From NCBI RefSeq assembly GCF_030503895.2, contig NZ_CP129970.2, positions 3,271,001 to 3,335,000 of the forward strand: a stretch of DNA of 64,000 nucleotides, written 5' to 3'. The notes beneath the pieces were generated by a model. That model worked only from the letters and a program-made list of their open reading frames with translations. It did no database searches and was not told where the DNA came from. How positions within the stretch are numbered: position 1 is the first letter of the stretch; every line of letters starts with the position of its first letter. Shown here in pieces: positions 35,897-45,600 of this stretch. The DNA comes from Marivirga arenosa. Lineage in GTDB: Bacteria > Bacteroidota > Bacteroidia > Cytophagales > Cyclobacteriaceae. The translations under genes were made by a program, and so were the position numbers.

Positions 35897-38728
35897 ATGC
35901 TCAAATTAAAGACTATAGCAATTGTATTGCTATCTATGTTTATTTATAGTGCATCTTTTGCTCAAAATGCGAAGGAAGCCCTTAGCCAAGACATTCCCTT
36001 AGATTCCAAGGTGAAAATAGGTCAGTTAGAAAATGGCCTGACTTATTATATTCGTCAAAATAGCAAGCCTGAAGATAAAGTAGAGTTTAGACTTGTAATT
36101 AATGCAGGTTCAATGCAGGAAAATGACAAACAACTAGGTTTGGCCCATTTTACAGAGCACATGGCTTTTAATGGTACAGAAAACTTTAAAAAGAATGAGT
36201 TAGTAGATTATCTACAATCAGCCGGGGTTAAATTTGGTGCTGACTTAAATGCATATACTAGTTTTGATGAAACCGTTTACATTCTTCCAATTCCAACAGA
36301 TGATCCTGAAGTATTGGATAAAGGCTTGACTGTACTCGCAGATTGGGCAGGTGGTTTATTATTTACTGAAGAAGAAATAGACAAAGAAAGAGGTGTTGTT
36401 CTTGAAGAATGGAGATTAGGACAAGGTGCAAGCCAAAGAATGCGTGATGAATATTTTCCGATCTTATTCAAAGATTCTCGATATGCTGAAAGATTACCAA
36501 TTGGTAAAAAGGAAATCTTAGAGAATTTTAAATATGAGACTTTAAGATCTTTTTATGAAGAATGGTACAGACCAAACTTAATGGCAGTGATAGCAGTAGG
36601 GGATATTGATCCTGCTGAAATGGAACAAGAAATTAAAGCCAGATTCAGCGATTTAAAAAATCCTAAAAAGCCTAAAGAGAAAAAGTTATATGATGTTCCG
36701 TCTCATGAAGACACCTATGTGAGCATAGTTACAGATAAAGAAGCGAATTTTAACCAAATTCAATTATATTATAAGCACGATAAAGAAGAGACAAAATCTT
36801 TATTAGATTTAAGAAGAGAATTAGTTTATGACCTTTACAATGGAATGTTAGGTCAAAGACTTGATGAGTTAAGGCAATCTTCAAATCCTCCTTTCCTTTT
36901 TGCAAATACTAGTTATTCTGGAATGGTAAGAAATAAGAATGCGTATTCATCTTTTGCTATAGTAGGTGAAGGTGGTTTTGAGAGAGGTATTAAGGTGCTT
37001 GCTGAAGAAAACAAAAGAATTAAGGAACACGGTTTTACAGCATCTGAATTAGAGCGTTTTAAAAAGACATTTTTAAACAGAGCTGAGAAAAAAGTAGCCG
37101 AAATTGATAAAACAGAATCTAGTAGATTTGCTAGTACTTATATTCAACATTTCTTAAATAATACTCCTATTCCAGGAGCAGAATATGAATACGACTTCTA
37201 TCAGAAATTAATTAATACAGTCAGTTTAGAAGAATTAAATAAGTTAGCTGACGAGTGGGTAACAGATGATAATCTTGTTGTAGTATTAACAGGTGCAGAA
37301 AAGGAAGGTGTTGAAATGCCTAGTGAAGAAGATGTATTAAATATCCTAAGTGAAGTTGAAAATTCTGATATTGAAGCTTACCAAGATTCTGAAGTATCAG
37401 AAAGCTTTATGACTGCTAAGCCTAAAGCAGGAAAGGTAGAAAGCACTAAAACATTTGATGAACTTGGAGTAACTGAATTACAATTGAGCAATGGTGTTAA
37501 AGTGGTATTAAAACCAACTGATTTTAAAAATGATGAGGTTAAAATGAGAGCCTATAGTTTTGGTGGTCATAGTCAGTATAATATGGAAGATTACTACTCT
37601 GCTTCAAATGCTTCTTCCTTAATTTCTGAAGCTGGGGTAGCTGATTTTACCAAAACTGATATTCAGAAAATGCTTTCTGGAAAAACAGTAAGAGTAAGTC
37701 CTTACATTTCTTCATTATCAGAAGGGATTAGAGCTGAGGCTAGTCCAAAGGATTTAAATGAAATGTTCCAACTAACACATTTATACTTCACAGCTCCTCG
37801 TATGGATGAAGCCGCTTTTGGCTCTTATGTGAGTAAAAATAAAATGTTATTGGGCAATTTAATGTCTAACCCTCAATTTTATTATAGCGATAAAGTAAGT
37901 AAGATACTTGCACAGGATGATCCAAGAGGTGGTGGTTTTCCTACTGCTGAAGATTTAGCTAAAATTGATTTTAAAAGAGCATTTGAAATTTACAAAGAGC
38001 GTTTTGCAGATGCCAGTGATTTTACTTTTGTAGTGGTAGGTAATTTTAAAGTTGATAAAATCACGCCTTTATTAGAAACCTATTTAGGAAGTTTACCAAC
38101 TTTAGAAAGAAAAGATGATTGGGTTGATTTAGGAATAAGACCTCCAAAAGGTATTGTTAAAGAGGAGATCGTAAAAGGTACAGATCAAAAAAGTTTTGCT
38201 ACTATTTACTATCATGGTGAAACCGAATATAATAAGCAGCAGGCATATTATTTAAATTCATTAGGTGAGTTAGTTACAAATGAATTGATTGATATATTAA
38301 GAGAAGAGAAGAGTGGTGTATATGGAGTAGGAGCCTCAGCCAATATGCAAAGGCTTCCAGAAAATCGTTATTCATTTAGAATAGCATTCCCTTGTGGACC
38401 TGAAAATGTTGATGACTTGGTAAGTAATACCCATGAAATATTGAAAGATATTAAAGCCAATGGGGTAGAAGAGGAAGATTTAGCCAAAGTTAAAGAGGCT
38501 CAATTAAAAGGATTAAAAGAGAACCTGAAGAAGAATGATTATTGGTTAAATCGATTATTTGATTTCTACTACTACGGTGATGATTTGAATAACTTTATAG
38601 TATCTGAAGATAAGATCAATAGTTTAAGTGCTGAAGATCTTAAAAAGGCTGCTAATGAGTATTTGAATGAAGATCAATTTGTAGAAGCAATTCTATTACC
38701 AGAAGCTCAAGCGAGTTCTGCTGAATAA
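35897..38728 (+). CDS. Exported M16-family (insulinase/PqqL-like) zinc peptidase
   Basis: The protein has 943 residues with a signal peptide (IAIVLLSMFIYSASFAQ). The inverted zinc motif is HFTEHMAFNGT (H84, E87, H88) with the third ligand E164 in DKERGVVLEEW, the 75-residue spacing of family M16. Two M16 halves are present, the second (about 500-943) lacking a zinc site, as usual. This double-length form resembles E. coli PqqL and acts on peptides in the periplasm. The protein is acidic overall and ends AQASSAE. It is monocistronic, between two intrinsic terminators. Confidence 0.94.
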   Translation: MLKLKTIAIVLLSMFIYSASFAQNAKEALSQDIPLDSKVKIGQLENGLTYYIRQNSKPEDKVEFRLVINAGSMQENDKQLGLAHFTEHMAFNGTENFKKNELVDYLQSAGVKFGADLNAYTSFDETVYILPIPTDDPEVLDKGLTVLADWAGGLLFTEEEIDKERGVVLEEWRLGQGASQRMRDEYFPILFKDSRYAERLPIGKKEILENFKYETLRSFYEEWYRPNLMAVIAVGDIDPAEMEQEIKARFSDLKNPKKPKEKKLYDVPSHEDTYVSIVTDKEANFNQIQLYYKHDKEETKSLLDLRRELVYDLYNGMLGQRLDELRQSSNPPFLFANTSYSGMVRNKNAYSSFAIVGEGGFERGIKVLAEENKRIKEHGFTASELERFKKTFLNRAEKKVAEIDKTESSRFASTYIQHFLNNTPIPGAEYEYDFYQKLINTVSLEELNKLADEWVTDDNLVVVLTGAEKEGVEMPSEEDVLNILSEVENSDIEAYQDSEVSESFMTAKPKAGKVESTKTFDELGVTELQLSNGVKVVLKPTDFKNDEVKMRAYSFGGHSQYNMEDYYSASNASSLISEAGVADFTKTDIQKMLSGKTVRVSPYISSLSEGIRAEASPKDLNEMFQLTHLYFTAPRMDEAAFGSYVSKNKMLLGNLMSNPQFYYSDKVSKILAQDDPRGGGFPTAEDLAKIDFKRAFEIYKERFADASDFTFVVVGNFKVDKITPLLETYLGSLPTLERKDDWVDLGIRPPKGIVKEEIVKGTDQKSFATIYYHGETEYNKQQAYYLNSLGELVTNELIDILREEKSGVYGVGASANMQRLPENRYSFRIAFPCGPENVDDLVSNTHEILKDIKANGVEEEDLAKVKEAQLKGLKENLKKNDYWLNRLFDFYYYGDDLNNFIVSEDKINSLSAEDLKKAANEYLNEDQFVEAILLPEAQASSAE

Positions 38729-38752
38729 TTGTAAGAATAGAATTAAATGTAT

Positions 38753-38788
38753 AAGGCTGTTTCAAATCAATTGAAACAGCCTTTTTTA
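38753..38788 (+). terminator. Intrinsic terminator after the M16 peptidase gene
   Basis: AAGGCTGTTTCAA (38753-38765) pairs perfectly with TTGAAACAGCCTT (38771-38783), followed by TTTTTATT. It also lies just beyond the pth stop at 38809 on the other strand, so it may serve both. Confidence 0.85.
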
Positions 38789-38808
38789 TTTTGAATAAAG
38801 AATATAGT

Positions 38809-39369
38809 TTAATCGTTATATTCACTCATGGTCCTGTTGATACCTATAGTGGAAAAACCATAAACCATATCACAAGCTTTATCCATTATAAATGGTAGTT
38901 CATCAAATTCCTGTTGAGTAAAAGGACTCAATACGTAGTCAACTTGTTGTCCTTTGTGAAAGTTATCACCCACCCCGAATTTTAGTCGCGCATAATTTTG
39001 ACCACCTGTTAACTGCTCAATATTTTTTAATCCATTATGCCCAGCTGAAGATCCTTTAGCTCTTAGTCTTAGTTTTCCAAATGGCAAGGCAATGTCATCA
39101 GTGATCACCAAAATATTTTCCTTAGGGATTTTTAATTCTTGCATCCAGTAATTAACCGCTTTACCTGATAAATTCATATAGGTAGTTGGCTTAATGAGAT
39201 GGATTTGTCTGCCTTTATATTTTATTTCAGATTTCATAGCCAATTTGAGTGTCTCAAATTTAGCGTCATGTTTATCTGCTAATCTATCTAGAGTTAAAAA
39301 GCCAATATTATGGCGAGTTAACTCATATTCTGCTCCTATATTTCCTAAACCAATAATTAGGTATTTCAT
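38809..39369 (-). CDS. pth: Aminoacyl-tRNA (peptidyl-tRNA) hydrolase
   Basis: This 186-aa protein matches bacterial Pth throughout. It begins [21 protein letters not shown] with N10 and the catalytic H20, continues with [15 protein letters not shown] (the second asparagine), [18 protein letters not shown] with the catalytic aspartate, and [14 protein letters not shown]. It releases peptides from peptidyl-tRNA dropped by ribosomes. It follows rluF by 36 bp on the same strand and the two may be one unit. Length and start are normal. Confidence 0.96.
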   Translation of the reverse strand: MKYLIIGLGNIGAEYELTRHNIGFLTLDRLADKHDAKFETLKLAMKSEIKYKGRQIHLIKPTTYMNLSGKAVNYWMQELKIPKENILVITDDIALPFGKLRLRAKGSSAGHNGLKNIEQLTGGQNYARLKFGVGDNFHKGQQVDYVLSPFTQQEFDELPFIMDKACDMVYGFSTIGINRTMSEYND

Positions 39370-39405
39370 ACTGGTATATCTTATATTCTATTAATTATTT
39401 ATGTT

Positions 39406-40149
39406 TTAGCCTTTTGAATTGCTATCAAAAGTTTTGTGTGAAGTTTTCACCAATTCATTAATGTTTTTTAGTTCATCAGTGGTTAAATATCTCCATTTTC
39501 CTATTGGTAAATCTAATTTAACATTCATTATTCTCACCCTTTTCAAACTTGCAACTTTATATCCAAAGTGTTCACACATTCTTCTAATCTGTCGATTTAA
39601 GCCTTGAGTAAGTATAATTTTGAAACTATGAGTTCCTAATTGTTCAAGATAACATTCCTTTGTAATCGTACCCAAAATCGGAACTCCGCTTCCCATTTCT
39701 TTAATAAAATTGCCTTTAATTGGTTTGTTAAGCCTAACAATATATTCCTTTTCATGATTGTTTCTAGCTCGTAGAATCTTATTTACGATATCCCCATCAT
39801 TGGTTAATAATATCAAACCCTCACTGTATTTATCTAGCCTGCCAATTGGAAATATGCGTTCTGGATAATTGATAAAGTCAATGATATTATCTTTTTCTCG
39901 TCTGGTATCCGTAGTACATACTATACCTCTTGGTTTATTAAAGGCTAAATAAACTAAATTATTATTTGAATTTTTTATAAGTTCGCCTTTTACCCTCACC
40001 TCATCAGTAGGTTTTACTTTAGTTCCCATTTCAGGCTGTTTACCATTTATGGTAATCACACCCTCTTCAAGAAGTTTATCAGCTTCTCTTCTTGAACAAA
40101 AGCCAGCTTCACTTAAAAATTTATTTATTCTTACTTCTTTATTATCCAA
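39406..40149 (-). CDS. rluF: 23S rRNA pseudouridine synthase RluF-like
   Basis: This 247-aa protein has an N-terminal S4 domain (VRINKFLSEAGFCSRREADKL) and a RsuA/RluF catalytic domain with GRLDKYSEGLILLTNDG, where D106 is the nucleophile. LTQGLNRQIRRMCEHFGYKV and LKRVRIMNVKLD follow. This region follows the RluF subgroup, which modifies U2604 of 23S rRNA (E. coli numbering) and U35 of tRNA-Tyr. It lies between the L25 terminator and pth on the same strand. Confidence 0.92.
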   Translation of the reverse strand: MDNKEVRINKFLSEAGFCSRREADKLLEEGVITINGKQPEMGTKVKPTDEVRVKGELIKNSNNNLVYLAFNKPRGIVCTTDTRREKDNIIDFINYPERIFPIGRLDKYSEGLILLTNDGDIVNKILRARNNHEKEYIVRLNKPIKGNFIKEMGSGVPILGTITKECYLEQLGTHSFKIILTQGLNRQIRRMCEHFGYKVASLKRVRIMNVKLDLPIGKWRYLTTDELKNINELVKTSHKTFDSNSKG

Positions 40150-40223
40150 AGTTTAAACGTTTTGGAATTGATGACATGTATTACACAAAGTTATCAAAAT
40201 AGGAGAGGATAAGCTGTTATATT

Positions 40224-40260
40224 AAAACAAAAAATCCTGTCCATAAAAATGAACAGGATT
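40224..40260 (-). terminator. Intrinsic terminator of the prs-L25 unit
   Basis: On the minus strand AATCCTGT pairs with ACAGGATT (arms at 40253-40260 and 40233-40240), followed by TTTTTGTTTTAAT. It lies 26 bp beyond the L25 stop codon. Confidence 0.85.
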
Positions 40261-40285
40261 TAAATATTTTGATAATTCGAATGAA

Positions 40286-40909
40286 TTAATTTTCTGATCC
40301 TTCTGCTGCTGCTTCTTCTCCTTCTTCCTCTTCTCCTTCTGCATCTTCTGTAGCTTTACCTCTAAGTGCTCTTGGAATTTCAACTACTGCGATAGATGCT
40401 TGAGGTGTATCTAAGATTTCACAATTCTCAACAGATACGGATTCAACCTTGATTGATTTACCGAAATCTAATGCGCTAATATCTAAGTTGATGTGCTCAG
40501 GCATATCTTTCGGTAAAGCTTTCACTAAAAGATTTCTTCTTTTGTGAATTAAAGTACCCCCTTTAGTCACACCAGGTGCAGTACCTTCTAAGTGAACAGG
40601 GATATTCATTTTGATAGTCTTTCCTTTATGTAATTGCAAGAAATCAGCATGCATGATGATTTCACTTACTGGGTGGAAAGTAACATCTTGTAATATTGCT
40701 TGGTACTCTTCGCCTTCTATGTTTAAGTTAACGAAATGTGCTTCAGCAGTGAATACTAATGGGCGAAAAAGAATCATTGGCGCATAAAAGTGAATCTGCT
40801 CGTCACCACCGTATAATACGGCAGGAACCATAGCTTCTGCTCTTAATTTTTTCGCCTCTTTTTTGCCAAGATTTGCTCTTTTATACCCTATAATCTCAAC
40901 AGTTTTCAT
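40286..40909 (-). CDS. rplY: 50S ribosomal protein L25 / general stress protein Ctc
   Basis: The protein has 207 residues, the long CTC form: an N-terminal L25 domain (EIIGYKRANLGKKEAKKLR, then VPAVLYGG) that binds 5S rRNA, and a C-terminal TL5-like beta domain (GTAPGVTKGGTLIHKRRNLL, then LPKDMPEHINLDISALDFGK). It ends in an acidic tail of E, A and G residues. It follows prs by 33 bp, the usual prs-ctc pairing of many bacteria, and is closed by an intrinsic terminator. The promoter is probably that of the tRNA-Gln/prs unit. Confidence 0.95.
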   Translation of the reverse strand: MKTVEIIGYKRANLGKKEAKKLRAEAMVPAVLYGGDEQIHFYAPMILFRPLVFTAEAHFVNLNIEGEEYQAILQDVTFHPVSEIIMHADFLQLHKGKTIKMNIPVHLEGTAPGVTKGGTLIHKRRNLLVKALPKDMPEHINLDISALDFGKSIKVESVSVENCEILDTPQASIAVVEIPRALRGKATEDAEGEEEEGEEAAAEGSEN

Positions 40910-40942
40910 AATTATTATTTGTTAAAAGTGAATATTTACGTA

Positions 40943-41869
40943 TTAAATGAATAATGAACTTATAGATTCATTATCGTGAATTTTTCTTATTGCTTTGGCA
41001 AACATATCTGCCACCGAAAGTACTTTAATCTTATCTGACTTCTGTTTTAATGGAAGTGTGTCGGTAGTTATTAATTCATCTAAAGTTGAATTGGCAATAT
41101 TTTCATATGCATTACCAGATAAAACAGGATGAGTAATGATTGCTCTTACTGATTTAGCTCCTTTATCTTTTAACATATCTGCAGCTTTGCATAGAGTTCC
41201 TGCGGTATCTACTAAATCATCAAAAATGATAACGTCTTTGTCCTGAACATCTCCAATAACCTGCATAGCATGAACCTCATTAGCTTTCTTTCTTTGCTTA
41301 TCACATATTACCATGTCAAGTTGGAAATGCTTAGCATATCTTCTAGCTCTTGCTGATCCTCCAACATCTGGTGAAGCGAAAATAGTATCAGGTGTAATAC
41401 TTTCTTGAAGATAAGGAACAAATATAGCTGAAGCATCCATGTGATCTACAGGTATGTTAAAGAACCCCTGTATTTGTCCAGCATGTAAATCGCAAGTTAA
41501 AATTCTATCAGCACCTGCTGCCTCAAAAATGTTAGCTAGCATTTTTGCTCCAATTGCTACTCTTGGTTTATCCTTTCTGTCCTGACGAGCATAGCCAAAA
41601 TATGGAACAACTAAATTCACTTTGTAAGCACTTGCTCTTTTTGCTGCATCAATCATTAACAGTAATTCCATGATGTTGTCAGCAGGAGGGAAGGTAGATT
41701 GAATTAGAAATACATGGTGGCCTCTGATCGACTCAGTGAAATAAGGTGAAAGTTCACCATCACTAAATTTTTGAAGTTCAACATCTCCTAAAGGTTTTCC
41801 ATAGCTAGCTGCTATTCTTTCGGATAAGTATTTTGTGGCTGAACCGGAGAAAAGTTTTACAGAGGACAT
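40943..41869 (-). CDS. prs: Ribose-phosphate pyrophosphokinase
   Basis: The protein has 308 residues, a standard class I PRPP synthase. Seen are the ATP region YFGYARQDRKDKPR, the catalytic loop (SARARRYAKHF), the PRPP-binding motif VIIFDDLVDTAGTLCKAADML, and the regulatory N-terminus LFSGSATKYLSERIAASYG with ELQKFSDGE. It makes PRPP from ribose 5-phosphate and ATP for nucleotide, histidine, tryptophan and NAD synthesis. The start is 63 bp from the end of the tRNA-Gln gene with a hairpin in between; L25 follows. A regulatory link to purL, about 0.8 kb upstream, is possible but not visible. Confidence 0.96.
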   Translation of the reverse strand: MSSVKLFSGSATKYLSERIAASYGKPLGDVELQKFSDGELSPYFTESIRGHHVFLIQSTFPPADNIMELLLMIDAAKRASAYKVNLVVPYFGYARQDRKDKPRVAIGAKMLANIFEAAGADRILTCDLHAGQIQGFFNIPVDHMDASAIFVPYLQESITPDTIFASPDVGGSARARRYAKHFQLDMVICDKQRKKANEVHAMQVIGDVQDKDVIIFDDLVDTAGTLCKAADMLKDKGAKSVRAIITHPVLSGNAYENIANSTLDELITTDTLPLKQKSDKIKVLSVADMFAKAIRKIHDNESISSLFI

Positions 41870-41898
41870 CTTTTTATTTTTTGCGCTTAAAATAAAAT

Positions 41899-41927
41899 AT
41901 CCCGTCCTAATCAGTTATGGACGGGAT
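41899..41927 (-). terminator. Hairpin between tRNA-Gln and prs (terminator or processing/attenuation site)
   Basis: The 9-bp stem ATCCCGTCC / GGACGGGAT (41899-41907 and 41919-41927) lies four bases beyond the tRNA 3' end on the minus strand and 30 bp before the prs start codon. On that strand it is followed by ATTTTATTTTAAG, a moderate T-tract. It may partly terminate after the tRNA and let a fraction of transcripts into prs. Confidence 0.6.
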
Positions 41928-41931
41928 TTTG

Positions 41932-42004
41932 TTGCCCGACTAGGGCTCGAACCTAGACTCTTTTGGACCAAAACCAAACGTGTTGCCAGTTACACCATCG
42001 GGCA
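41932..42004 (-). tRNA. tRNA-Gln (anticodon TTG)
   Basis: The minus strand folds into a complete cloverleaf. The acceptor is TGCCCGA with TCGGGCA, and the D arm runs around GTGTAACTGGCAACAC. The anticodon stem TTTGG/CCAAA has the loop TTTTGGT and anticodon TTG. The T arm CTAGGTTCGAGCCCTAG has the usual TTCGA. The discriminator base is A and CCA is not encoded. It reads CAA and, by wobble, CAG. It is preceded by a perfect promoter and followed by a hairpin and prs. Confidence 0.95.
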
Positions 42005-42032
42005 ATTTTTTATCCCTCTTGCAAAGGGAGTA

Positions 42033-42063
42033 CAAAGGTAAAAATGGATTTTTTATTTGCAAA
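42033..42063 (-). promoter_or_regulatory. Perfect Bacteroidota promoter for tRNA-Gln
   Basis: On the minus strand TTTG (42063-42060) is followed after exactly 19 bases by TACCTTTG (42040-42033), the full TTTG-N19-TAnnTTTG consensus of the Bacteroidota primary sigma factor. The start of transcription would fall near 42026, about 22 bases before the tRNA 5' end. Confidence 0.85.
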
Positions 42064-42080
42064 TAAAGAGGTGAAAAAAA

Positions 42081-42635
42081 TTAATTATTTTTTCGTTGTG
42101 GAACATATGAATAATTATTCAATATACTCAATACAGCTACTCTAATCTTACGTGGATCGTCAAATATATTCTCTGAGTATAAGTCAGTTGTATATCCCTG
42201 CCATATCATTGAATAGTCATCAGTTTCAGTAAAATTTATTACCAAAGTCCCTTTGTCAATATTTAATTTTTTTTCTAAATATTTTTCTTTCTCTTTTTGT
42301 GTATCGCTTCTATACTTTACAAAGCTTTCCATTCGAGGCTGATCATACCCTTTATATTTTAATGAATCATTAATGTAGAAATAGCTTACATAAAAGCTAG
42401 GGTTTTCCGGATCATACTTATAACCCAAAAGTTCCAAATGACTCTTTATGGTTGATTTAACCAATTTTTTAGGTGCCTCGGGCAAGTATGTTTCAAACAT
42501 GAAAAAATCAAATGATTTATAATCATCAAAATCTCCCAGAAAATTATAATCATACTCAACAGGATATTCTTTTGATACAAAACATCCACTGATAAATAGG
42601 AATAAAAATAGCAGCGGTATATAGACTTTTTCCAT
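42081..42635 (-). CDS. DUF4136 lipoprotein
   Basis: This 184-aa protein has a lipoprotein signal (VYIPLLFLFLFISGC, cysteine at residue 18). The mature part matches the DUF4136 domain: DYKSFDFFMFETYLPEAPKK near the N-terminus, then a helix before LLGYKYDPENPSFYVSYF, and later LVINFTETDDYSMIWQGYT. DUF4136 proteins are small periplasmic or outer-membrane lipoproteins of unknown role, common in Bacteroidota. It lies 60 bp after purL on the same strand. Confidence 0.85.
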   Translation of the reverse strand: MEKVYIPLLFLFLFISGCFVSKEYPVEYDYNFLGDFDDYKSFDFFMFETYLPEAPKKLVKSTIKSHLELLGYKYDPENPSFYVSYFYINDSLKYKGYDQPRMESFVKYRSDTQKEKEKYLEKKLNIDKGTLVINFTETDDYSMIWQGYTTDLYSENIFDDPRKIRVAVLSILNNYSYVPQRKNN

Positions 42636-42695
42636 AATGTCTAATTTAACAATAATATTTCTATTCTGTTTTTAATCTTTAGAAGATTTTGGGAA

Positions 42696-45600
42696 TTATC
42701 GTTTTTGCGACACTTTTTCAACCCATTTTCTAGCATTTACCAAAGCTTCTACCCAAGGAGAGATTTCGTCAGCTTTCCTTTCATTTGGATAATTAGCCCA
42801 GTTCCAAGGGAAGATACTTCTCTCTAGATGAGGCATAATAGCCAAATGTCTTCCATCTTTAGAACAGATTGCTGCAGTATTATAGTCTGATCCGTTTGGA
42901 TTAGCTGGATATTGCTTATAGCTATATTTTGCAGCAATATTGTATTCCTTTTCTTCCAACGGCATTTCAAACTTTCCTTCACCATGCGCTATCCAGATAC
43001 CTAATTTGCTATTTTCAAGGCTTTTCAGCATTACAGAATTATTTTCTGGAACATCTACATTAACAAATCCGCATTCAAATTTATGAGAGTCGTTATGCCC
43101 CATTTTAATTTTTTGCTCATGCTCAGGGTAAATCAAATCTAATGCCACCATAAGCTGACAACCGTTGCATACTCCCATGCTTAAGGTATCCTCTCTTTCA
43201 TAGAAGTTTTTAAGGGCCTTCTGAGCATTTTCATTGTATTTAAAAGCGCCAGCCCATCCCTTGGCTGAACCTAAAACATCTGAATTGGAGAAGCCACCAG
43301 TGAATACTATGAAGTTAACATCTGAAAGATCTTCTTCTCCACTCATAAGATCAGTCATATGAATGTCTTTCACATCAAAACCAGCCATATACATCATGTA
43401 AGCCATCTCACGCTCACTATTCACACCTTTTTCTCGGATGATTGCTGCTTTAATTCCACTTTCTGAATTTCTGTTAGGATCTAGTCCTAAAGATTCAAAA
43501 GTGCCTTTAAAATGTGGTGGGAATTCGAATTTTAAAGCCTGGTTTTTATAATTATCAAATCTAGCTTTTGCTAAATCCTTTGGAGTTTGTTTTTCTTCTA
43601 ATAGGAAAGAAGTTTCATACCATTCATCTCTAAGATCATAAACACCTAAATTCAGTTCACCTGAATCATGTGTTATTTTAAGTTTACCGGAATTGTTAAC
43701 ACTTCCTAAATTTACAATATCAATTCCAGCAGATTTAAGTTCTTCAATAAGGTTAACATCTTTTAATTGTAAAATGACACCTGCTTGTTCACTGAAGAGT
43801 ATTTTTGTAATGTCTTTTTCTGAAAAGTCTTTTAAATTTATTGAAGCTCCAAGATTATTATGAGGGAATAATGTTTCTAATAAGGAAGTGATTAATCCAC
43901 CAGATCCAACGTCATGACCAGCCAATACCTTATCATCAAGAATTAATTCTTGAACTTTTTCAAAGGCATTTTTAAAGTGATCAACAGACTTAATATTTAC
44001 TGTTTTTTCGCCTAATGAAGTTCTAGTTTGAGAAAAAGCTGACCCACCAATTTCGAAATCGCCTTTACCCATATTGATGTAAGCAAGATAAGTATCTTCA
44101 TCAGGTACTAAGGCTGTTTCAACTGTTTTACGAATGTCAGAAACTTCTCCTGCTGCAGATATAATTACAGTTCCTGGTGCATATACTTTTTCTCCAGAAG
44201 GATATTTTTGCACCATTGATAATGAATCCTTTCCTGTAGGGATATTGATGCCTAATTGAATAGCAAAATCGCTAATAGCTTCAACTGCTTCGTACAGTCG
44301 TGCATTTTCACCTTCATTTTTTGCAGGCCACATCCAGTTTGCACTTAGCGAAATTCCTTTTAAGCCATCCTGAATAGGGGCAAAGATGATATTCGTTAAG
44401 GACTCAGCGATTGCTAATTCAGAACCTGCTTTTGGATCAATTAATGCACTTACAGGCGCATGTCCAATAGAGGTAGCAATTCCCTTTTTACCATTATAAT
44501 CTAAAGCCATAACGGCCACATTATTAAGCGGTAATTGGATAGGTCCTGTTGTTTGTTGTTTGGCTACTTTTCCCGTTACACATCTATCTACTTTGTTCGT
44601 TAACCAATCTTTACAAGCAACGGATTCTAATTTTAATACCTCCTTAATGTACCTCTCAATATCTTTTGAATCATACTGAAGAGAAGTGAAATGAGTTTGA
44701 TGTTTTTCATCCGCTAAAACTGTTTTAGGAGCACTGCCAAACATAGAGGCTAATGGCCAATCTACAGGATTTTTACCGGTTTCTTTATCTACAAAACTAA
44801 AGTGATGATCGCCAGTAATTTCTCCTACTATATAAAAAGGAGCTCTTTCACGCTCAGATACTTTCTGTAATTTAGCGATATCCTCTTCTTTGATAACAAG
44901 TCCCATTCTCTCTTGAGACTCATTTCCAATTAATTCTTTAGCGGATAAGGTGCTGTCACCAACTGGAAGTTTTTTAAGATCGATTTCACCACCTGTTTCT
45001 TCTACTAATTCGGATAAACAATTTAAATGCCCACCAGCCCCATGGTCATGTATTGAAATGATAGGGTTTTCTGATGACTCAGCCATAGCTCGAATAGCAT
45101 TAGCTACTCTTTTTTGCATTTCAGGATTGGCACGCTGTACTGCATTCAGCTCTATTTGGTTGTCAAATGAACCAGTATCAACAGAAGAGACTGCGCTTCC
45201 GCCCATTCCGATACGGTAATTGTCACCACCCATCACTACAATCTTATCACCTTTTTTAGGAGTGTCTTTTTTGCTTTGCTCTTTTACACCATAACCAATA
45301 CCACCCGCTTGCATAATAACTTTATCATAACCATACTTTTTACCTGCATGCTCATGTTCAAATGTTAAAACCGATCCTGAGATGAGTGGTTGTCCAAATT
45401 TATTTCCAAAATCTGAAGCTCCATTTGATGCTTTTATTAAAATATCAACTGGACTTTGGTATAACCATGGTCTTTCTTCCATTTGATTTTCCCATGGCCT
45501 GTTATCTTTCAAGCGAGAATAAGAAGTCATGTAAACAGCTGTACCAGCTAATGGTATCCCTGCTTTTCCGCCAGCCATTCTATCTCTAATTTCACCACCC

